Assembly: GCA_963665085.2 (NCBI GenBank)
Contig: CAXXXS010000002.1
Location: 1,364,001-1,428,000, forward strand
Length of the DNA stretch: 64,000 bases
Direction: 5' to 3'
DNA from: G963665085 sp963665085
Lineage (GTDB): Bacteria > Bacteroidota > Bacteroidia > Bacteroidales > JAAAOM01
A program made the translations under genes and the position numbers. The notes below the pieces were generated by a model, which saw only the letters and a list, made by a program, of their open reading frames with translations, ran no database searches and was not told where the DNA came from. This document shows, piece after piece, positions 51,718-60,070 of this stretch (position 1 is the first letter of the stretch; the number at the start of each line of letters is the position of its first letter).

Positions 51718-52347
51718 ATGAAAACTATTTTATCACAACTATCCACACAAAAAGGGGAGCGATCTGGTGAATCGAATAAAATGGTCGCCCAGGAATGCAT
51801 AAAGAGTCCCGAGCTACTTAATGAAATTAATACCGGATTACTTGAAAAGGATAGAAAACTAGTAGCGGATTGTGCCGAAGTCATGACCTTGGTATCAGAA
51901 AAATCACCGGAACTTGTTGCTCCTTTTTTTGAAAACCTGGCTACACTGATAAAACACAAAGACAACCGTGTACGTTGGGAGGCCACACACACTCTCGCAC
52001 AAATAACCACAAATGTTCCTGATTATATCCAGCACATCATCCCCGAGATCGAGTCAATAATTGAAACTGACAAAAGTGTAATCGTACGGGACTATTGCTC
52101 GTTAATTTTTGCAAATTATGCATCGATAAACAGAGAGAGAGCTTTAGAAATATTTCCAAAATTGAAATTAACTCTTCAACAATGGGGGGAGAGGCATGCA
52201 AAACAAGCTTTTATGGGACTAATGCACGTTTGCAGTCTTGCCCCTGAACTTAATAATGAAATTAACAAGATTGCTGAAGAATATATCAACACTAAGAAGA
52301 AGACAGTTCAAAGCATTGCCCGAAAATTATTAAAGAAAACAGAATAG
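51718..52347 (+). CDS. HEAT-repeat protein
   Basis: 209 residues without signal peptide, built of about five HEAT-like helical pairs (about 15-195), e.g. RKLVADCAEVMTLVSEKSPELVAPFFENLATLI, NRVRWEATHTLAQITTNVPDYIQHIIPEI and VRDYCSLIFANYASINRERALEIFPKL. Such solenoids bind proteins or nucleic acids; a relation to DNA-alkylation-repeat proteins is possible but not shown. Convergent with the cupin gene (3 bp between stop codons). Single gene. Function not assigned. Confidence 0.75.
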   Translation: MKTILSQLSTQKGERSGESNKMVAQECIKSPELLNEINTGLLEKDRKLVADCAEVMTLVSEKSPELVAPFFENLATLIKHKDNRVRWEATHTLAQITTNVPDYIQHIIPEIESIIETDKSVIVRDYCSLIFANYASINRERALEIFPKLKLTLQQWGERHAKQAFMGLMHVCSLAPELNNEINKIAEEYINTKKKTVQSIARKLLKKTE

Positions 52348-52350
52348 GGC

Positions 52351-52962
52351 CTAATTCCAATAACCCAACAATTTTCCTTCCCTGCCATAAACAGGATCGG
52401 TAACAGGTAATGGTACATTGGAAATATTTTCATCTGCTTTAGGGCGTTCATTTGATGTTCCGTAATTCATATCCCATTTTTGCCCTGCAGGATATGCGCC
52501 TACAATTTTAAAATCCATGCTCTGGTTGATATTTCTGTGAGCAACTCCGGCTGGAATTATAACTATGTCTCCTGCAAAAGCTTTTAAATTTCTGCCATTT
52601 TCTCCTCCAAACTGAATCTCGACCCAACCCTTTGAGACACCCAGAACTTTGTGTGCGGTACTGTGATAATGATATTCCCTATAAAGCCCGCTTTCCCATG
52701 AATTACCCCACCTGTTCATGTTAAATATATCCTGAATAACAGAACCTGGATCTTCATCAGGGAGATTAATAGCGCTTTTCATTAATACAACGGGCAAACT
52801 ATCATTATTAGGAAACTTATCATTCTCTTCAATAATAAATTGAGAAATTACAGGTTCCGGATTTATAAACATAACCAATTCTTTCCGTTTATTTGTCAGG
52901 AAATCAGTATTAAAACCCGAAAATATAATAAATGTGATTGTAAGGATAACTAGTTTTTTCAT
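52351..52962 (-). CDS. Cupin-domain protein with N-terminal hydrophobic leader
   Basis: 203 residues. A hydrophobic leader (about 3-20) suggests export or membrane anchoring. The cupin core (about 92-165) has YREYHYHSTAHKVLGVSKGWVEIQFGG and GDIVIIPAGVAHRNI, with His residues of the two cupin motifs in place for a metal. The layout is close to YjlB-type cupins, whose function is unknown. An internal start at M31 would remove the leader. Convergent with the HEAT-repeat gene; no pathway neighbours. Confidence 0.75.
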   Translation of the reverse strand: MKKLVILTITFIIFSGFNTDFLTNKRKELVMFINPEPVISQFIIEENDKFPNNDSLPVVLMKSAINLPDEDPGSVIQDIFNMNRWGNSWESGLYREYHYHSTAHKVLGVSKGWVEIQFGGENGRNLKAFAGDIVIIPAGVAHRNINQSMDFKIVGAYPAGQKWDMNYGTSNERPKADENISNVPLPVTDPVYGREGKLLGYWN

Positions 52963-53346
52963 GGCCTAAGGGTTTACAAATAGGCCACAAATTTACAACC
53001 ATAAAAATGAAAAATCAAGGAAAACCCTAAAAGATAATAATAAAAAATTTTAAAGACCTTACAAAAACCTCACAAAATCTATATTTAGCAAAAAATTTTA
53101 ATGGAATATTTATAGAAATTGAAAAGAACGAATGCTTTTCCATCATAATTTTAATAAAATCAACATTCAATCTTCAAAATCGAAAAAACACGATATTTTC
53201 TATCACTAACGTATCAATGTCGTTTTAATTTTGTTAAAAAAAATTCAATTTGACACCATAAAATTCAATGAGAACATAGAATTCATCCATTACAACAATA
53301 AAAACTTAAAATCAATGTTTTATTTTCACATGTAAATTCAACCGTT
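52963..53346. other. AT-rich divergent spacer
   Basis: 384 bp between the cupin gene (-) and the beta-helix lipoprotein gene (+). TAATTTTG at 53226-53233 (+) matches TAnnTTTG but has no clear -33 partner and would leave a 114-base leader. A short direct repeat, AAAATTCAAT-type, occurs at about 53240 and 53260. No RNA or gene recognised. Confidence 0.35.
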
Positions 53347-54873
53347 ATGATAAAATCTACTCTATTAAAAATTGCTTTTCTAACATTAATTTCTTTTATT
53401 TTATTTAGTTGCGAAAAAAATAATGATGGAAGCATTTCTAAAAACTACTACCCTGACTTTGAATTCGAGGAACCGGAAGTTTCTGGGAATACTTTCTACA
53501 TAGATCCGTCAAACGGTTCTATGGAAGGCGACGGCAGTAAAGAGAATCCGTGGAGAACCCTTCAGGAAGTACTCGAAGCAAATCTAATTCAACACTACAA
53601 ACACACTGAATCATACAATGCTGAATCTGAATTAATACTAGTAAATGAAGATGCCCCTGTTAAAGGAGGTGATAAGCTAATTCTTAAAGAAGGATATCAT
53701 GGTCATGTTAACCTTCAAACCTTTATGTTTAAGGATTGGTTAACTATAGCCGGAGCCGAGAATGAAAAAGCTGTTTTATCTCAATTTAAAATAACAGGTA
53801 CTTTCAAAAATATATACTTAAAAGACTTTTACATCATAAAGGATTCGTATCAAGGAACGGATGACTATTGGATCGCAGATGAGATAAACCACAATAGTGG
53901 TTCCTGTTTATACCTTGCTTCCAATGATTTCTGGGGCAAAGGGAGCCAGGTAAAAATTAATGGGTTGACTGTAAAAACAACCGAAGATGCTTCTGGATGG
54001 ACAAAAGAAGATTGGGTAGAAAAAGCTGCCACCGGCATTGGATTACGTTCTGTTAAATATGTTGAAGCCATTAATTGTAACATCGAAAATATTCGACATG
54101 GAATTACCGTTGAATATTTCTCAGACAACAGCAAAGTTGTAAATAACAGCATCAAAAACTTCAGTGGGGATGGAAGCCGCATAATAAGCAACGATGTACT
54201 CTTTGCCTACAACACAATTACCGGTTGCTTAAAAGTTGATGATAACCACGATGACGGAATACAAAGTTACTCCAGGGGCGAAGACAATTCTCCCGGAACC
54301 GGCACCCTCTCTAATGTTACAATCCGCGGAAACCTTATTATTGGTATTGTAGACAAAGACAATCCATTAGCAGGTTCGCCACAGGGAATCGGGTGTTTTG
54401 ATGGTTTTTTTGATAACTGGATTGTTGAAAACAATGTCGTGATTTCGAACACCTATCATGGAATCTCTTTTTACGGCATGTTTAACAGTAAAATCCTTAA
54501 CAACACAGTTATAGACCAGGTTCCCGGAGATGATGTATGCCCATGGATTAAAATAACCAATCACAAAAATGGCACTCCCAGTTATAACTGCATTGTTGCA
54601 AACAACATTGTTTCGTCTTCCGTTAGCATAGTAGGAAATAATATAGAAGAAAACAGCAACTATGTTTTTGGAAAGAGAAATTACGATTCCATTTACCAAG
54701 CCTTTGTAAATCCTGACGAGAATAATTTCCATCTGATTAATAATGACTTTACAAAACAGAATATCATTGACCTCGGGACTTATTTTAACGGGCTTATATC
54801 TTCAGATGCAGATAAGGATCTTATGTCAAGAGACGAAACTCCGGATATTGGGGCGTATGAGTTTGTGGAGTAG
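53347..54873 (+). CDS. Right-handed beta-helix lipoprotein (polysaccharide-lyase/pectate-lyase-like fold)
   Basis: 508 residues. Lipoprotein signal (KIAFLTLISFILFSC) then YIDPSNGSMEGDGSKENPWRTLQEVLE, the typical opening of DUF1565/beta-helix proteins. Residues about 100-460 show the repeated short-strand pattern of a parallel beta-helix (AINCNIENIRHGITVEYFSD, NNSIKNFSGDGSRIISND, IVENNVVISNTYHGISFYG, ILNNTVIDQ, CIVANNIV) and end with PDIGAYEF, a common C-terminal signature of these proteins. Such folds bind or cleave acidic polysaccharides. No catalytic residues can be assigned by reading. Single gene on the outer surface or periplasmic side. Confidence 0.8.
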   Translation: MIKSTLLKIAFLTLISFILFSCEKNNDGSISKNYYPDFEFEEPEVSGNTFYIDPSNGSMEGDGSKENPWRTLQEVLEANLIQHYKHTESYNAESELILVNEDAPVKGGDKLILKEGYHGHVNLQTFMFKDWLTIAGAENEKAVLSQFKITGTFKNIYLKDFYIIKDSYQGTDDYWIADEINHNSGSCLYLASNDFWGKGSQVKINGLTVKTTEDASGWTKEDWVEKAATGIGLRSVKYVEAINCNIENIRHGITVEYFSDNSKVVNNSIKNFSGDGSRIISNDVLFAYNTITGCLKVDDNHDDGIQSYSRGEDNSPGTGTLSNVTIRGNLIIGIVDKDNPLAGSPQGIGCFDGFFDNWIVENNVVISNTYHGISFYGMFNSKILNNTVIDQVPGDDVCPWIKITNHKNGTPSYNCIVANNIVSSSVSIVGNNIEENSNYVFGKRNYDSIYQAFVNPDENNFHLINNDFTKQNIIDLGTYFNGLISSDADKDLMSRDETPDIGAYEFVE

Positions 54874-54898
54874 GTGGGCTTTCATAAACTCCAAAGCA

Positions 54899-54962
54899 TA
54901 GCGCAAGACTCTGCCTTGTGCTTACTTGAATTTCATACAGCACAAGCAGCATGCTTGCGCTA
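54899..54962. repeat. REP-like nested palindrome
   Basis: The outer arms TAGCGCAAG (54899) and CTTGCGCTA (ends 54962) enclose inner arms TTGTGCT and AGCACAA. It lies between the beta-helix gene and the cytidylate-kinase-like gene (convergent), so it may also act as a terminator. The two arms look like copies of the same module and such elements are typically dispersed. Confidence 0.65.
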
Positions 54963-54980
54963 CAAAGATTTTTAACTTAT

Positions 54981-55610
54981 TTATTTTGAAAGCTTAAATT
55001 TCTTCTCAACAACATCATAAATCAAATCCACTGTCCCATCAACTCCTAAAAAAGAAGAGTTTACACATAAGTGGTAAGACTCTGCAGCCCCCCATGTTTT
55101 TCCGCTAAAATAATCATAATAACTTGCCCGCTGTTTATCAGCTTTATGGATGAGAGAACGACTTTTGCTTTCTGATAAATTATGCATTTCTGAAATGGTT
55201 TTTATACGATCATTTAAATCTGCATATACAAAAATATTTATCAGGTCATTTTTTTTAGAAAGAATATAATCGGCACATCGACCTACAAATACAGCCGATT
55301 CTTTTTCAGCCAGTTCGCGGATAATTTCTGCCTGTATATTAAACAACGTCTCATTGCTCAGATAGCCATTGGCATATACCTCATCAATCGGTGAATTGCG
55401 TAAGCCAAATAAACCTCCAATTAAGCTATGACTTGTTTTTTCATCAGCCCGTTCAAAAAACTCTTTACCCAAACCACTATCCTCTGATGCAATGTGTATT
55501 ATTTCTTTATCATAGAATGCAATATTGAGTTTTTCCGCCAACATTTGACCAATAGAATGACCCTTGCTTCCAAACTGGCGACCAATTGTTATAAAATATT
55601 TTTCTGCCAT
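54981..55610 (-). CDS. Cytidylate kinase-like family protein
   Basis: 209 residues. The N-terminal P-loop region is FITIGRQFGSKGHSIGQMLAEKL, followed by FYDKEIIHIASEDSGL and AVFVGRCADYILS, as in the cytidylate-kinase-like (AAA_26-type) family. These small P-loop proteins may phosphorylate nucleotides or other small molecules; activity is not established for most. It lies 23 bp downstream of the MATE gene on the same strand and may be cotranscribed with it. Confidence 0.85.
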   Translation of the reverse strand: MAEKYFITIGRQFGSKGHSIGQMLAEKLNIAFYDKEIIHIASEDSGLGKEFFERADEKTSHSLIGGLFGLRNSPIDEVYANGYLSNETLFNIQAEIIRELAEKESAVFVGRCADYILSKKNDLINIFVYADLNDRIKTISEMHNLSESKSRSLIHKADKQRASYYDYFSGKTWGAAESYHLCVNSSFLGVDGTVDLIYDVVEKKFKLSK

Positions 55611-55633
55611 AATCCTTGTTATATTAAGTGAAA

Positions 55634-56986
55634 TTATGCGGTTTTTTTAAATTTCCTAAACTGTTGAATCAATAAAAACGCAGAGAACAAACTGGACATA
55701 ATATCAGCTACCGGCATACTATACCAAACTCCTTTTAATCCAAAGAATCGAGGGAATATAAATAAAAAAGGCAAAAGAAAAATAACCTGACGTGTTAAGG
55801 ATAGAAAGATTGCTTTTTTTGGCATACCAATACTTTGAAAAAAATTTGATGTTACTATTTGAAAGCCTATAATCGGGAAAAATATAACTACAATACGCAT
55901 CCCGTCAACAACAAAATTTGTAAGATCGATATCTTTTGTAAACATCCTTGCTACTGCTTTAGGAAAAAATTCTCCGGTAACAAAACCTAAAGTGGTAACA
56001 ATTGTAGCCAGAAGAATTGTATGTTTTAAAACAAGTGTAACCCTTTCATATAACTTAGCTCCATAATTGTAACCAGCAATTGGCTGCATTCCTTGATTTA
56101 ATCCAATAACAACCATTACAAAAAGAAATGCAACACGATTAATAATTCCATAAGCACCAACTGCCAAATCACCTCCATATTTTATCAAACTTTGATTTAA
56201 TACAATGATAATAATACTAGCTGCAGCATTCATCATAAACGGAGATAATCCAATAGCTAGAGAATCTGCAACAATCTTTTTCTTTAACCTATAAATACCT
56301 TTCTGTAGATGTATAAAACTATCCTTGTTACTAAAAATTTTTATTTGCAATATGAGCATTAATCCCTGAGACACAACGGTAGCAACAGCAGCTCCCTGAA
56401 TTCCCCAATCCAACACATAGATAAAAATAGGTGTAAGAATCGCATTAATTATAACTGTGAAAATTGTAGCGTACATTGCCACCTGAGGTTTCCCGATTGA
56501 ACGCAATAATGCATTTAATCCGAGATAGATATGAGTAACTACATTGCCTAATGAGATTACAACCATATAGCTATATGCATAAGGTAAAGTTTCTTCACTT
56601 GCTCCAAAAAACAAAAGAATAGGATCTAAAAACACCAACACAAGTATGGTATATCCAATGCCCAAAATTAAATTAAGCATGAAAACGTTACCCAAAATAT
56701 GATTGGCAGAATCATAATCTTTTTGCCCTAATCGTAATGACATTAATGTTGATGCACCAACACCAACCAATGAGCCAAAAGCAGCAGCAAGGTTCATTAA
56801 AGGAAATGTAATGGCTAAGCCAGATATTGCTAATGGACCAACGCCATGGCCAATAAATATGCTATCTGTTATATTATACAACGAAGAAGCTGTCATTGCA
56901 ATTACAGAAGGTATCGCATATTGAATTAGCAACTTCCACACATTTTCGGTACCTAATGTAAGAGGGGATCCTTTTTTCATAGTCAA
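55634..56986 (-). CDS. MATE-family efflux transporter
   Basis: 450 residues with 12 membrane helices in two homologous halves. MATE-type signatures: PSVIAMTASSLYNITDSIFIGHGVGPLAISGLA at the N-terminus, LGRKxLRLGQKDY-type loop (MSLRLGQKDYDSANHILG) and NQGMQPIAGYNYGAKLYERV in the second half. Exports cationic drugs or metabolites using Na+ or H+. It is the first gene of a two-gene unit with the cytidylate-kinase-like gene. Divergent from the disrupted tpx gene. Confidence 0.92.
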   Translation of the reverse strand: MTMKKGSPLTLGTENVWKLLIQYAIPSVIAMTASSLYNITDSIFIGHGVGPLAISGLAITFPLMNLAAAFGSLVGVGASTLMSLRLGQKDYDSANHILGNVFMLNLILGIGYTILVLVFLDPILLFFGASEETLPYAYSYMVVISLGNVVTHIYLGLNALLRSIGKPQVAMYATIFTVIINAILTPIFIYVLDWGIQGAAVATVVSQGLMLILQIKIFSNKDSFIHLQKGIYRLKKKIVADSLAIGLSPFMMNAAASIIIIVLNQSLIKYGGDLAVGAYGIINRVAFLFVMVVIGLNQGMQPIAGYNYGAKLYERVTLVLKHTILLATIVTTLGFVTGEFFPKAVARMFTKDIDLTNFVVDGMRIVVIFFPIIGFQIVTSNFFQSIGMPKKAIFLSLTRQVIFLLPFLFIFPRFFGLKGVWYSMPVADIMSSLFSAFLLIQQFRKFKKTA

Positions 56987-57286
56987 CTGTTAATTTAAAA
57001 AATAGCTACTATTATCTCACCTGTTCTATTTAGAACCTATAAATTATGAATTCCTTAATTGTTCCGCAAACTTTTGAAGGAAATTAAATCAAGAGCAGAT
57101 GTAAAATAATAGAGCTGGCAAAGGTAATATTTCAATCCAGATTTTAAACTTGTAATTTTGCTTGTCTTGAAAAATATTTAAAATTACAATTGTTAAAAAT
57201 ATTCTCCGTCTGATTGATTCGTTGTTTTGAACAAGTTTAGAAAATAACTGTTCTATGTGCTAAATAACAAATAAAGACAAAAAATA
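56987..57286. other. Spacer between the MATE gene and the disrupted tpx gene
   Basis: 300 bp, AT-rich. TAATTTTG at 57153-57160 (+) matches TAnnTTTG and could serve tpx, about 126 bp before its ATG. No gene or RNA recognised. Confidence 0.35.
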
Positions 57287-57437
57287 ATGGCAAAAATTAC
57301 ATTAAAAGGTAATCCGTTAAATACAGTTGGAGAACTTCCAAAAGTAGGAGATAAAGCTCCTGATTTTACATTAACGGGATCTGATTTAAGTGATGTTAGT
57401 TTATCTGACTACAAAGGAAAGAAAGTAATACTAAATA

Positions 57438-59287
57438 GTGCCGGCAAGAAAAGTAGCTTTTTTTGAGATTGTCGCCTAAAAAATCCCAAATTGGGAATTT
57501 ATTTTGATAGCTTCTTTCACACAAAATATTCTTCAGTATCAAAAAATATAGATTTATTGTGAAAAATGTTAGCTACCAACCGGAAAAGGCATATTTTTGC
57601 TCGTAAGAGCGCATAAGTATCCTGTTAAATGCAGATTAATAGATGTTTATGCGGTTTTATTAAGCAGCTTGCTTGACTTGGGCATCTTCAATTTTCTGTC
57701 GTTGTTGGGAAATTATGTGCTCCCCAATTTTTTTCAGATTGAAGGAACAAACGGCTAAGCCAATGTACCTTTTAAAATGCCCATAGCCCTTGTCGGGACA
57801 GCGATCTAAGCCTCTGTGCTCCAGTTCGTTAATATTTGATTCAACTGCGCTGTGTTTATTTCGGTTACGAATAAATTTAGGTTGGTGTTCTTGTTCGTAT
57901 TCTTGTTTGTTACATTTTCCTTTTTTAGGAAGAACCAGTGTTTCAACACTCTCTGATAATAGGTTTTTATTTGTTTTGTTCCAAAAACCTTTGTCGAAGC
58001 TCCAGCTTTTTACCTGGTAACTAGTTAATATGCGTTCCGCCAACCCAGAAACTATTTCTGAGTCAGATTCGTGATCCATAATATGGTAATCGACAATTAA
58101 GTTAAACTGGTCAGTAGTAATGGCAACTTTCTTACCCAATTCAACATTAGGGCGCATTTTCCCTTTGGTAACCCATTCGGTATACTGCTCGAAGATGGAG
58201 AACATCTTTTCTTCATGTGGGATTTCTTCCCCTTTTATTATTCGTCTCTCAACCAAGCTTATGTGTTTTTGCAGTAACTCCATAAACCGTTCAAGCTCCA
58301 TAAATATTATAGTATCGATTATATCGGCCTGGGGGAAGTTCCCCTTCTCTTTTTCAATTTTTGCATACAGGGCTTTAGCTTTAGCAAGGTAATTTTTTGC
58401 GCACTCCTTAATACGATCAGTTTTTCCTTTGCCTCCGGATGCACTGGCCCTTCCTAACGCCCGCATTTTATTTTTTAAGTCGCTGCGCCAGTTTTTTATT
58501 TTTCGCCATCCCGGTAGGTTGTGCTTATCCTGTAACTTGGTAACCATGTCGATACTTTTCCTGGCGCTGTCCCACAGTAGATTATAGTCGGTTGGGAAAT
58601 GAACATTGCTCTCTACAACAAAACTATCAGTTTTTAAGCACAATGCTGCCACCTCTTTTTTTTTAAACACTTCGTGTCCAAATTCTACGATAATAGTATT
58701 AAGCTCTTGTACTGTTTCATTGGTCAAAAGCCCAACATTATCAATAATGCTCTGGTAACCAAACTCTTGTTTCCCTGCGCCAAACTCGCTTTCAACACCT
58801 AGAATCTGACGTACCATACTGTCATAATTTGCAATATGATGCAGGTCATCATAGCTAATATTTTGACAAAGACGGACTTGTGAAAGGACAAATATTTGCC
58901 AAAGGTTCATTCCAGGACGCCCCATGTTATTGTTGCTTGAAAGTATTTTATCCTCAAGCACCTGAAACACTCTTTCGTTCCATTTTGGACTGATAAATAT
59001 TTCTTTTAGCGCTGCACATAAACCTGGTAATGCCCCACTGCGTTTTTTTGTTGGAATTATTGTGTCCTGAATTAATAGTCGCCCAATGGTAATTTCTTGC
59101 TCGAATCTTTTTCTCATATTCTAACCTGTTTGAAAAGTAGCCTCGAAATACTCGAATCTAAATTAATTAATAAGTTGAATATCTGTATTTTAATTAAATT
59201 AAGCAACTAAAACCCCGTAAAGATTTAACTTAGTTATCAACAATAACACATTGAATATCAAACAACTTCAGATTTCTGGGCAGGAAC
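57438..59287. mobile_element. IS element (ISNCY/IS1202-like) inserted in tpx
   Basis: About 1850 bp. The matching flanks ACTAAATA (57430-57437 and 59286-59293) mark the target duplication, most likely 6 bp (TAAATA, 59288-59293) if the right end is taken as ...CAGGAAC. Imperfect terminal inverted repeats then begin GTGCCGGC (left) and GTTCCTGC (right, complement). One transposase gene on the - strand; 222 and 170 bp non-coding ends. The left end has a short palindrome (AAATCCCAAATTGGGAATTT). Confidence 0.85.
57660..59117 (-). CDS. IS transposase, DDE type (ISNCY/IS1202-like)
   Basis: 485 residues, intact. An N-terminal segment with a helix-rich DNA-binding region (GMNLWQIFVLSQVRLCQNISYDDLHHIAN) precedes a DDE catalytic core: first Asp in LKTDSFVVESNVHFPTDYNLLWD, second in AITTDQFNLIVDYHIMD, third Glu in ESNINELEHRGLDRCPDKG. 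The long helical insert between the first and second Asp (KIKNWRSDLKNKMRAL ...) fits ISNCY/IS1202-type enzymes. It probably still supports movement. Confidence in the family name is moderate because it rests on recall. Confidence 0.85.
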   Translation of the reverse strand: MRKRFEQEITIGRLLIQDTIIPTKKRSGALPGLCAALKEIFISPKWNERVFQVLEDKILSSNNNMGRPGMNLWQIFVLSQVRLCQNISYDDLHHIANYDSMVRQILGVESEFGAGKQEFGYQSIIDNVGLLTNETVQELNTIIVEFGHEVFKKKEVAALCLKTDSFVVESNVHFPTDYNLLWDSARKSIDMVTKLQDKHNLPGWRKIKNWRSDLKNKMRALGRASASGGKGKTDRIKECAKNYLAKAKALYAKIEKEKGNFPQADIIDTIIFMELERFMELLQKHISLVERRIIKGEEIPHEEKMFSIFEQYTEWVTKGKMRPNVELGKKVAITTDQFNLIVDYHIMDHESDSEIVSGLAERILTSYQVKSWSFDKGFWNKTNKNLLSESVETLVLPKKGKCNKQEYEQEHQPKFIRNRNKHSAVESNINELEHRGLDRCPDKGYGHFKRYIGLAVCSFNLKKIGEHIISQQRQKIEDAQVKQAA

Positions 59288-59640
59288 TAAATATCTTCCC
59301 AAGCCTGGATACAAGTGTTTGTGCAACTTCCGTAAGAACTTTTAACAAAGAAGCTGTTAGCCTGGACAATACTGTTGTACTATCCATTTCCAGGGATTTA
59401 CCATTTGCCCATGGTCGTTTTTGTTCTACTGAAGGCATTGACAAAGCAATTCCTGCCAGCGAATTTAAAAATGACAATTTTGGAAAAGCTTATGGAGTAA
59501 GAATTATTGATGGCCCAATGGAAGGACTTTTCGCTCGTTCTGTAGTTGTTCTGGATGAAAAAGGTTCTGTGAAATATACTGAACTTGTCCCGGAAATAAC
59601 CCAGGAACCAAATTATCAAAAGGCTTTAGACGCAATTTAA

Positions 59641-60070
59641 TTAATAAAAATGAATATTTTTAATTAGTTAAACTTGAAAATTATTTTAAACAATTAATTT
59701 TCAATACAATAACTACAAAAGACAGTACTCAAATTTACCAGCTTTTTGTTTATTTTATCAATTATCTGGTAGAAAAACATTTATTCTTTTTGCCTCAAGC
59801 CGGCAAGGGCTTTTCCTTTTTCCTCTGATGAAAAAGGAAACAAAAAATCATAAAAATCGGAGCCTCGCCCACAGGCCACGACCAACCCAATATCATCCGA
59901 TTTTTGGCCAACGCACTTTGGCAACCTGATTAAATTGGCAGTAACATTTTAATACAAATATTTTGGACTTTTCACGTTCGACTAATTATAACCTTGTCAG
60001 GTTCTACGAACTCTGACAGGTTATAAGTCAAAAGATTAATAAAACTCATCTGAATTGTAAGGTCTGTTAA
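59641..60070. other. Spacer with palindromic elements downstream of tpx and cstA
   Basis: 430 bp between convergent tpx and cstA. It contains a 190-bp stretch (about 59764-59950) with two hairpins (CCTTTTTC/GAAAAAGG near 59811 and AAAAATCGGA/TCCGATTTTT spanning about 59853-59909) and a third palindrome at 59990-60022. It looks like dispersed non-coding repeats rather than genes. No RNA gene was recognised. Confidence 0.5.
59990..60022. repeat. Palindrome related to the terminator at 4636
   Basis: AACCTTGTCAG ... CTGACAGGTT with inner GTTC/GAAC arms. It shares the core GTCAGGTTCT-N-GAACTCTGAC with the hairpin at 4636-4662. Located in the convergent tpx/cstA spacer. Confidence 0.55.

Larger units (their letters stand above)
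57287..59640 (+). pseudogene. tpx: Thiol peroxidase tpx, split by an insertion sequence
   Basis: The 5' part (57287-57437) encodes AKITLKGNPLNTVGELPKVG ... KGKKVILN; the 3' part (59294-59640) continues in frame with IFPSLDTSVCATSVRTFNK ... EPNYQKALDAI. Joined across the target duplication they give 165 residues, the normal Tpx length. The peroxidatic Cys (DTSVC) and resolving Cys (HGRFC) both lie in the 3' part. The break falls after residue 50. Reading from the 5' part enters the element and stops at 57466, giving a 59-residue product without catalytic Cys. Tpx reduces lipid and hydrogen peroxides with thioredoxin, so this function is probably lost. A TTG start inside the element (59251) keeps the 3' part open but without the N-terminal fold. 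Confidence 0.93.

Noticed and set aside
59251..59640. A 129-residue gene starting with TTG
   Set aside because: It is the 3' part of the IS-disrupted tpx gene read from within the element end, not a separate gene.
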